Positions 1-7,900 of a DNA stretch of 25,633 bases are shown here, piece after piece (position 1 is the first letter of the stretch; every line of letters begins with the position of its first letter). The notes beneath the pieces are model-generated. The model saw only the letters and a list, made by a program, of their open reading frames with translations, was not told where the DNA came from and ran no database searches. Source of the DNA: a virus; the IMG/VR virus record IMGVR_UViG_3300010883_000399, positions 1-25,633 of that record. One strand, written 5' to 3'. Both the position numbers and the translations under genes were made by a program.

Positions 1-264
1 CTTTCCCTTTGCGTCCAGAATGAGTATGCACCTCGTCTTTCTATCTTCGCAGGGTTGTTCTAAATGTCGCCATCGGTCAAAGACTTAGCGAATCATCGTC
101 TGTTGTGTGTTAAATCATGCGCTTCATCGAAGCACATGAATGAGTGAATGCTGTGTGTATGTAATGACTACGATACACGCAGCGGTGAATGTGAATGGTT
201 GTCTGAACAACCGTGAATGCTATGCCGTGTTGGTTAAGAATCGTGCATCTTCACGACAAAGACA

Positions 265-280
265 CCAACCATATGGTCGG
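265..280. repeat. Imperfect palindrome, left copy of an inverted pair
   Basis: The sequence CCAACCATATGGTCGG is a near-perfect palindrome centred on CCATATGG. Its exact reverse complement occurs at 1643-1658, so the two sites form a 16-bp inverted repeat flanking the leftward gene at 458-1513. Palindromes of this kind are typical operators for dimeric regulators. No regulator is identified, so this function is inference. Confidence 0.6.
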
Positions 281-313
281 CAAGTCTAAGCAATGCCAAA
301 CGAAGTGCGGCAT

Positions 314-362
314 AAAAAAAGGGCTTAGTGATGCCGGCCCGCTAAGGGTAGCACCACTAAGC
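314..362 (-). terminator. Hairpin plus T-run terminator for the leftward gene
   Basis: On the minus strand an 8-bp stem, GCTTAGTG (plus 323-330) with CACTAAGC (355-362), is extended inward by TGC/GCA and CCC/GGG around a GCTAA loop. Leaving the hairpin in the minus direction, the sequence runs CCC then seven T residues (plus 314-320 are A). This is a classical intrinsic-terminator layout, and the T-run alone could also serve archaeal RNA polymerase. It lies about 95 bp past the stop codon of the gene at 458-1513, which suits termination of that transcript. Confidence 0.65.
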
Positions 363-457
363 GTGTCCGTTAAGGGTGGACTAACCCATGCATTTTGAAC
401 CGTTAAGGTCGCTGCACTAAGCGTGTTGATGAATGTTAATAATCAGTTAAGCAGTAA

Positions 458-1513
458 TCAAAAGTCAAAGAGTTCACTTGCTGTGTTAGCAGATGTTGAC
501 CTGACCCCTTCTGTTTTTGGTGCTGCGTCTGTTAAGATGTTTGACTGATTGGCTTCTTGCTCATATTTGCAATGCTTTGTAAGCAGGGCCAATTTAACAT
601 CGTTTTTAATTGCGTGTTTCATTTGGTCAAGTGTCATGCTTGGGTTATCAGAAGATAACTTAGCGACTATTGAAGCCATGTCGTTAAGGCAATCAAACCA
701 ATCGTTAGTATTGTTCTTGGCGATGTTCTTCAAGCCGCATCCTCTAAACAAGTCCTCACTAATCAATTGATAGAATCTCTCAAAGTGTGGCTTACCGTTA
801 TGTCCTGTTCCAATCATGTTAACCATTAAGGAAGGTTCTGTAATCTTTCCTTTCTGTGCATGTTTGTCGCTTAGTATTTGCTTAGCATTTCTCTCCTTAC
901 CGTTAACGGTGTAAGCAGTTTCATTTTGTAGGTCTGATATTTCGATGCCTGCATTCTTCATTAGCAATTCTTCAAAGATGGCTGTTATTACTGCGCCGTT
1001 GAACTCCTTGAACTTAGGTATTTGCTCAATTTGAACCTTAATATCATCACTAACGATAATCAATGCGCTTGCTGCTTGTGTTGATGTGGTCGGTGGTGCG
1101 TCTTCTTGAAGTTCGTCTTGTGTTTCCACTTCATTAGTAGTAGTGGATGATTCAATGTCCTGCAATTGCTGGTCGATGTGGTTAGCGATAGCGTATAGTG
1201 AAGGAGCCAGTTTGCCGTGTTCGTTAACTGTCATGAAATGTTCCTTCATGAAAGCATTACATGCTTCCTTAACTCTTGCTGGTGATGGCTGTGCTGTGCC
1301 GCCGCCGATGTTATCAATTCTCTCACCTATTACAGCACTACCAAGCCAACGAGGTGACTTACTGTTCATGCTGATGGTTCCACCTGTATAGTTACCAAGT
1401 TTGTTTGGCATTAAGGTATCGCTTATTTCTGGTATTGTTTTTCCTGCGGCAATTGCATAGAATGCTCTTGCTATTTTTGTTGTTTCATCTGTTGTTATTA
1501 TATTGTTACCCAT
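458..1513 (-). CDS. Unrecognised 351-aa soluble protein, leftward
   Basis: I do not recognise this protein. It is the only long minus-strand gene in the window, divergent from the giant rightward gene. The ATG is preceded on its own strand by CAGGGAG about 10 nt upstream, a fair ribosome binding site, and a hairpin terminator lies downstream at 314-362. The N-terminal third (to about residue 115) looks globular and mixed helical. Residues about 120-150 are a Thr/Glu/Gln-rich linker containing D-E-L-Q-E-D-A-P-P. The remainder looks helical, and the C-terminal about 35 residues are low complexity. No membrane segment, zinc cluster or nucleotide-binding motif is evident. There is no CGCG tetranucleotide anywhere in the gene, unlike the rightward genes, so it may belong to a different evolutionary or expression module. 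Position and isolation would suit an early, regulatory or accessory gene, but that is inference. Confidence 0.7.
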   Translation of the reverse strand: MGNNIITTDETTKIARAFYAIAAGKTIPEISDTLMPNKLGNYTGGTISMNSKSPRWLGSAVIGERIDNIGGGTAQPSPARVKEACNAFMKEHFMTVNEHGKLAPSLYAIANHIDQQLQDIESSTTTNEVETQDELQEDAPPTTSTQAASALIIVSDDIKVQIEQIPKFKEFNGAVITAIFEELLMKNAGIEISDLQNETAYTVNGKERNAKQILSDKHAQKGKITEPSLMVNMIGTGHNGKPHFERFYQLISEDLFRGCGLKNIAKNNTNDWFDCLNDMASIVAKLSSDNPSMTLDQMKHAIKNDVKLALLTKHCKYEQEANQSNILTDAAPKTEGVRSTSANTASELFDF

Positions 1514-1642
1514 TTAGATTAACTCCCTGCTGGTTAAGCAATCTCATCATAACGGTTAGTGCGGGGTTCATAAGCAAGTCGGGCAGGTCGGTTGCTAAAG
1601 CATCGCAATTTAGCGTGAAACGCATCGCTAAATGTAACGCTA

Positions 1643-1658
1643 CCGACCATATGGTTGG
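1643..1658. repeat. Imperfect palindrome, right copy of the inverted pair
   Basis: The sequence CCGACCATATGGTTGG is the exact reverse complement of the site at 265-280. It lies about 130 bp upstream of the leftward gene's start codon, so an operator or protein-binding role for the divergent region is reasonable. No binding protein is known from this window. Confidence 0.6.
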
Positions 1659-1708
1659 CGAATCGCGTGAGCGTTTGAATGACGAGATGAGCCAACACGC
1701 GCGAACGC

Positions 1709-1732
1709 GTGCTTAAACGCGTGCCTAAACGC
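1709..1732. repeat. Two tandem 12-bp units
   Basis: GTGCTTAAACGC is followed directly by GTGCCTAAACGC (11 of 12 bases identical). Each unit contributes to a CGCG/ACGCGT site at its boundary. The pair sits inside the CGCG-rich cluster and resembles a short iteron pair. Confidence 0.55.
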
Positions 1733-1918
1733 TATACTGAGACGCTGTTGATACGCGTATCACCGAAGCCCTACGCGATACCCTTAACGGATATTGCCCA
1801 CGCGCTACGCGTTAGCCGGAGTCGCGCACGCGAACGCGTAATTTTGCCCTGCTTAACACCATGCGAAATAAAGAAAAAAATATACCAAATGAAAAAAAAC
1901 TACGACGCGTCTTCTTGA
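1709..1918 (+). CDS. Candidate small helix-turn-helix ORF (doubtful)
   Basis: A GTG-initiated frame of 69 codons crosses the CGCG-rich region. Its middle reads I-P-L-T-D-I-A-H-A-L-R-V-S-R-S-R-A-R-E-R-V (roughly residues 24-44), which matches the canonical helix-turn-helix spacing of I-A-x-x-L-x-V-S. Against it: no Shine-Dalgarno motif before the GTG, a very Arg-CGC-rich composition that could be an artefact of CGCG clustering, codon choice unlike the neighbours, and a 58-bp overlap with the 5' end of the giant gene if that gene starts at 1861. If real, it could encode the regulator that binds the palindromes beside it. I regard it as more likely not coding than coding. Confidence 0.25.
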   Translation: MLKRVPKRYTETLLIRVSPKPYAIPLTDIAHALRVSRSRARERVILPCLTPCEIKKKIYQMKKNYDASS

Positions 1919-4900
1919 AATATTTTTGCCCCGGAATAGCCTCAACCGCTATCTTCAAGGGGGTTCACTACTTCGGCTATGTAATGCTGTTATCCAAGAT
2001 GCTCGATGAGTTCCGCGAGATGGGATTGATTATGAAAGCAAAAGAGCAAGAAGGAGAGGACTCTGAGAAGCGCAAGCGTATAGACAAAAACGACAAAAAA
2101 TCAGGCAGAGAATTGACGCGCCTATTGGGTGCAGAATACAGCCGTCGTATATACTCAGAGAGGATGAGTCCCGCAGACGCTCTTGAGGATATGGTCATGT
2201 TATTGAATGACCAATTCCAAGAAATAACTAATCACACAGACAAGCCGGACTACAAGGGTATAACATTCGATGAATATCCTATCATTACCCCCGCGCAGAG
2301 TGAATGGTTGATTGATAAATATAATGAGACTAAGGACCGAATGATTGGTCCTGACGGGAAAAGCGAGTTCGGTTGGACGGAGGAAGATTTAGTCGATACA
2401 GTTGATTCTAATTCACACGCGTATTGGTTAGGCTTACTACCTTCTTCTATTACCCCGCGGCCAGCAACCTCAGTCAACCAATTGATGTATCAAAATCATC
2501 CTTTGGGGTCAACTTGGCATAACATACTGGAAGATTCGATGAAGCGCGGTGACTTCAAATTAGATACTGAGGCTTTAAGTCAACATAGAGAGAATATTTG
2601 GGACGCGAAACTTGCTGAGAGGAGAGGACTTGATGAAGCGTCAAGTGCCTTCCCGCCTCAATTAGAAAGAAATATTCCTGATAAGGGAAGTGAGTCAAAA
2701 CCATTTAGTCAAGAAGAAATGGAAGCGCAAAGCGAGGCAGCGAAGAGTGGCTATGAACATTTATATTCTAAAGTAAATATGGAGCCGGGTAACAAAGGCT
2801 TACCTGACGATGAAGTAGCATCTTCGTCATTAAAACCCATTGGTAAGTATAGTGACTTATCAAACAATCTCAGCCAGCGCATGACTGAGAAAGCGGAAAA
2901 GCATCAAAGTGACAAATATGACGAAGAACATATGTTTGCTGCCACGGATGCGCGAAATGAAATGGTTACGCGCCATACTCAAACCCTGAAGAAGTTAGAA
3001 TCCAAATACAACAGAGGTAAGAAGGGACCCACTACAAGACGCGCGGAATTAAAAGAAGAAATCGAGAACTTCAAACTTGAGGCGGCTGGTGAAAATAAAC
3101 AATTCGAGGACCAACAGAAGGGACTTCGTGATAGACTGAGATGGGAGAGTCTGAATGAACAATTTCATAGTATGCGAGATGGGTTAAACCATCACGCTAT
3201 CTCTGCTTTAGGGACTAAAAATATAGGAATGAAGGGGGGTAAAAAAGGTCGTGCGCCTCACATTGTTACACCAACATTGAAGCAAATTGCGACTTTGTTA
3301 AACCTCCATTGTGACTCTGTAAACGCGCCTGATGTGATGAGTGAACCATTGCTCAGTTTCATCGACGAAACTCCGCGTGATGCTCAATCAACATCTTATT
3401 TACGCCAGTTGACAAATGATGCTATGGACCGACAAGGCAGATTACATCCTGCTCTCAACAACGCTATAAAAGCAAACGGCGCGTTGGTTAGTAGATTCCC
3501 CGATGTGGGACATCTTGACCATAAGAACGAAGCGGGAAGTATGAGTAGACAAGTGAACGCTGCTGATAAGGTGGAATACGCAAACACCGTAGAAAGCGAT
3601 GATTCTTCTGACGATATTGATGTTACTGAAGCAAGTGGGGCAGAATCCTCCGAAGGGCCTGCATCACGCGATGGGGAACACAATACTGACGCGAAAGGAT
3701 TATTGGGTTCAGACATGGGATTAGCACCTGATACTTCCACAGCAGCAGGAGAAAAGCAAACGCGCGCAATGGTGCAGCATATTAGAAGCGGAGACGAAAC
3801 TGCAAAAACTCCTAAAAAGATTGCACGCAATTGGCATCTTTACAGAGATGAGATACTACAAAAAGTCCATCGTGGAGAGATAACTAAACGCGAAGCAAAA
3901 CAGATATTAACTGACAAATATTATAATTCAGATGATTTCGACGAAGCGCATAACGCGTTCTTAGGCATGGGAGATATGGACGAAATAGAGGAACCTTCAG
4001 ATATAAATCATCCCTTGCATGGAAGAACACCTGAAGAGAGGAAAAAATATGCTCAAGAAATAATGAGTGTGGTATTTGGAGTGCGGGGGTTATTAGAAAG
4101 GTCGAGTATGAGATTCCACGATAAGGATAGCGAGTCGTCATGGCATCGCGATGAGAGTAATAGACCTGCTTCTGCTGGTGATTTGAAAAAGTTATTTCAT
4201 CCACCAACTGCTGATGATTTTGGTGATTCCCGCGTTGATGAAAACGAAGCAGATAATGCAGAAGCAGAACATCGCGCGAAAGATTTTGATGCTAATAGTG
4301 AATTAGCACACAAGGTTAATAATTTGGGTTTGGATTGGAACGAAGTTACAAAACAAACATTGAAAATGATTGAAAAACATGCAAGGAGAAAGCAAGCCGG
4401 TTCCCAAGAACCTCTCGCGCTTAGTGCTGCTTTTAGAGAAACGATGGCAGAAATAACATTGAGTGCAACGAACAGAGTTGCAACACGCGAGTTGGATGAA
4501 GATAAATTACACGCTTTGACTCAGCAAATGAAAGCATTAGAACAAGAAGCGAGAGAAGATAAACAAACTCGTTTAATAACTGGTGAGACTACTGACGAAA
4601 TGAAACAAAGGCGAGAGCAACTAAAGGAATTAAAAGTTGAATTGAATCAACAAAGGAGGATTGGTGGTAAACCTATGATGTGGTTCGCGAATCAAGTTGT
4701 TAATGCAATTCAAGAGCAGGCTTTAGAAAAAGAGAAGGATGATAATTGGCTCAATAAGACGCGGGAACAGACACATAACATGGTTAAAGGCGACATGGAG
4801 AAGAAGAAAGATTGCGATGGTTGTGTTGGTAGTAAGAATCATTTCATGAATGAAGATAAACAAAGTTCATACAATAATGTTCACGAATATATCAAGTCGA

Positions 4901-7900
4901 AAAGGGGACGAAGCCCTTATACTCACATGCGAGTTCCTGTGCCTGACATCAGATTCCTCCCTAAAGATAGCGATACGAAAGTGTCATTACGCACAGTTGC
5001 TAATGCTGTTGGTTTAGGTGACGATTGGGATGCGTCGATTAAACATCGTCACGAAGAGACTATCAAATCCATGTTGATGGAAAAATTAATAGAAAAACCT
5101 CACGCGTGTGCTGAATTAACTAAAAAATATAATTTAGGCTCAAGACACGAAAACAGATTACCTGTGGGTGCTGCGGCCCTGAGTTCGGCAGATTTAGCAT
5201 TAGCCTCCGTCATGTTCCCTGATGATTATCGCAAACATCAAGCCAATGAGCAATCAAATGACATTCGTAATCAGCAAAGAAAGTCTATAACAGGAGCAAT
5301 GAATCTATTTGGAGAATTACAAAAGAGTGGATTTAAGTCGCGCGTCAATTACAAAACAGGCGAAGCGTTGAACTTTTCAAGTGAGCGCAAGTTAATGGAA
5401 GACATATGGAATCATTCAGGAGGAAGAGCATTATCAGATGCTGAAATAATACACAATGACGCTAAAGATGTTGTCAGCATTGCGAAGAATAAGTTTTCGT
5501 CTTTCTTCAACGATAAAAAGAACGGGCGAATATGGGCGCAATATTCAACCATCAGACGCGAGTTAAATGACCTGAGTATGGATGAAGAAAATATGTCGCC
5601 GCAAATGTTGAGACAATTACAAAAACATATTGAGCATACCAATTGGGATAATAGACACAATGATACCGAAGACATCACGATGGATGATGCGAAGGTAAAA
5701 CTGAGAGGTCTTTACGAAGGACACATAAAGAGAATATCAAAGAAGTTAAAAATACCGAATGACCTTAATGATTGGCGGTTTGGTGGCGATACAATACTTC
5801 AACCCAAAGGGGCGCAGAAAGGTAAAGTTATAGATATAAAATCAAGCAAAAAGGGTAACAGTATTGGTAATATAATGAACCAGAAAGATAAAGACGGTGG
5901 ACCAGAAGTATTGAATGGTATTTTCAATACCATTCAAGGTTATCAATCCATAGCCGATGAGCAGATGAAAGAAGTTGAAAAACTATCATCAAACTTAATA
6001 TCGGTTGATTCATCAGCACTTGGTGCAATGATGAAGATGATGCCGAGTATAGTTCGTTACGCGAATGAAGAACCTGAGAGCGATGGAGTTGAAGATGAAA
6101 ATAATCGTGCGCAAGATTTTATCGACTACATGATGAAGAGACATTATACAGAAAATGATGGATTGCCAAAAAGAACAGTATTACACGCGGGACAAATAGA
6201 CGCAAATCGTATAGTGAATAGAGGCAGTAAGGCATTTGAGCCTGTTACATATGAAGGCACGCCGGTAGTAAATGAAGTGCCTATGGGTGATGAATCCTTA
6301 TGGCAACTATATCCCGGCGGTCCGTCAATGAGACACGGTGGTGATAATAACTTAGGTTCTATTTTCAATCATATAAGTGGATTATTCTCGCGACCTTCTA
6401 TTGATGATTTAACTGACGCTCCTAATATAATAAAAAGATTAGAAGAATATGGTTTCAATCACGAACATGAGGGGGACGACGAATCACTCACTACATCGTT
6501 ACAGGCAGCAGCAGCAAAGTTTGCTGACCTGTTCCCTGATGCTGAATCTTCCCGCGCTGAACAAAATGAGGACGATGATGGGTTGGTTAGTGAAACAGAA
6601 CGCCGTCGGCGTAATCATAGCGACATGACTGTTAATGAAGATAGGCGTGATGATGAAAACAAATTGGGAACAAGCACTCTTTGTGGATATTGTCGCGGGC
6701 ATGGCTCAGTAAGTAAAGACAGACTTGCGAATTATTATGCTGCGCATAATAAAGATTTGAGACTGATGAATGCTACTGACCCTGAGATGAAGCAATATAT
6801 TTCTCAAATGTCACGCCCTGCTTCCACACCTTCATTTGACCACCATCGAGAAGAACATGGCGAGGATGCTTTCGAGGACCATGAGCATTGGTCTTACGCG
6901 TGTCCTGATTGTGAACACAATGATAAAACAGTTCGCGGGGGTAAAGTTTCCGACGGATTATGTAATCATTGTTTAGGACGCGGAGAAATTGACCCCGACG
7001 ATAAACCACGAATGCGCGTGTTGTTAAATGAAACATTAAAACACGCTCATCGCTTTGGTGACCACGCAGACATTGAATCTTTACTCAATGCTGGTGAAAT
7101 ACATGGCAGTAAGTCATTCGTGAGTGCAGTCAAGAGATTAATAAAAGGTAACGACCCTAAGTATATTAAAACAGAGCGTCCGACTAAAGGTGACGAAGAT
7201 ATTGGTGAAACATATGACCATTTAACTAAAATGTTTGATAATTTCGACATGAAACAAATGTTGCCTGAGAGTATGTTCTTTGAGGCTGTTCAACAAGGCG
7301 AATACCCTAATGTGTTATCTCCTAAAGAATATAAAAACGCACTTAACGCAGCAAAGCATAGAAAACGAGAGATGGGTCAAAGGAAGTCTATTAAAACCGA
7401 ATGGGAGAAACCTTCTGATGAATTACAAGATGATATAGACCCTACACAAGACGCAATGAGTAAATTGCCTAAGCAAAGTGTTCAAAAGGTTGTTGATGGG
7501 ACTCATATGAAAGGAATGAATCATTATTTGCAACACATGATGAGTCAATTGGATAAATATGGTGCTGATGATGAGAAGAAAGCAAAAGGACAAGAACTTG
7601 TCGATATTATAACTCAGTATGCGAAGCGCGACAGCGACGCTATTTCATTTTCATTAGGTGACACATCAGAACATGGTGAAGAGACAGTAGAGCATGGATT
7701 AGGGTCTATAACCCCTAATGCGGCTTGGCATCAATTACAAAATCTAATCAATAATCAATTCAAACAACAAATCTCAATCACAAAGCAAGACCCTCGCGGA
7801 ATGGAGATTTCACAATTAACAAGTGATGATGATGAGCCTGCGAAGGATATATTTGGTAAGAATCATGACTTCGCTCACCAACAATTAATATATCATAAAG

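Larger units (their letters stand above)
1..457. other. Left non-coding region with short repeats and hairpins
   Basis: I see no convincing complete gene or tRNA here. The + frame beginning at base 2 is open to a TAG at 86-88 and could be the last 28 codons of a gene entering from the left (it contains C-S-K-C), but this is too short to judge. The region holds GTGAATG four times (144-150, 185-191, 191-197, 213-219). A perfect 6-bp stem with a CTGA loop (197-212) sits between the last two copies. A second hairpin lies at 117-137 (GCTTC-ATC-GAAGC with outer ATG/CAT pairing). CACTAAGCGTGT occurs at 355-366 and 415-426, exactly 60 bp apart, and CCGTTAAGG occurs at 367 and 400. The 16-bp palindrome at 265-280 and the terminator at 314-362 are listed separately. 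A regulatory or origin-like role is inference. Confidence 0.5.
1514..1860. promoter_or_regulatory. Divergent intergenic region with iteron-like CGCG cluster
   Basis: This region separates the leftward gene from the giant rightward gene and should contain both promoters. An 8-bp inverted repeat, ATTTAGCG (1608-1615) and CGCTAAAT (1626-1633), lies beside the palindrome at 1643-1658. From 1664 onward CGCG becomes extremely dense: 13 occurrences between 1661 and 1920. ACGCGT occurs at 1705, 1717, 1753, 1807, 1834 and 1905, with the copy at 1753 inside the 10-bp palindrome ATACGCGTAT. CGCGAACGCGT is repeated exactly at 1700-1710 and 1829-1839, and a 12-bp tandem repeat occupies 1709-1732. CCCTTAACGG at 1781-1790 is the reverse complement of CCGTTAAGGG at 367-376. 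A replication origin, a multi-site regulator target or a methylation-sensitive control region are all possible. A candidate small ORF overlaps it. Confidence 0.5.

Noticed and set aside
213-398. 61-codon + frame in the left non-coding region
   Set aside because: It runs through the palindrome and the minus-strand terminator hairpin, has no ribosome site and a random-looking composition.
1-457. tRNA or CRISPR array in the gene-poor left end
   Set aside because: No T-arm or acceptor pairing could be found, and the repeats are 7-12 bp with irregular spacing, too short for CRISPR.
1405-1716. 103-codon + frame opposite the leftward gene start
   Set aside because: Leu-rich antisense shadow of the well-supported minus gene, ending in the CGCG-rich region.
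3396-3830. 144-codon minus frame inside the giant gene
   Set aside because: Antisense open frame without ribosome site or recognisable motif; the sense frame is continuous for 7.6 kb.
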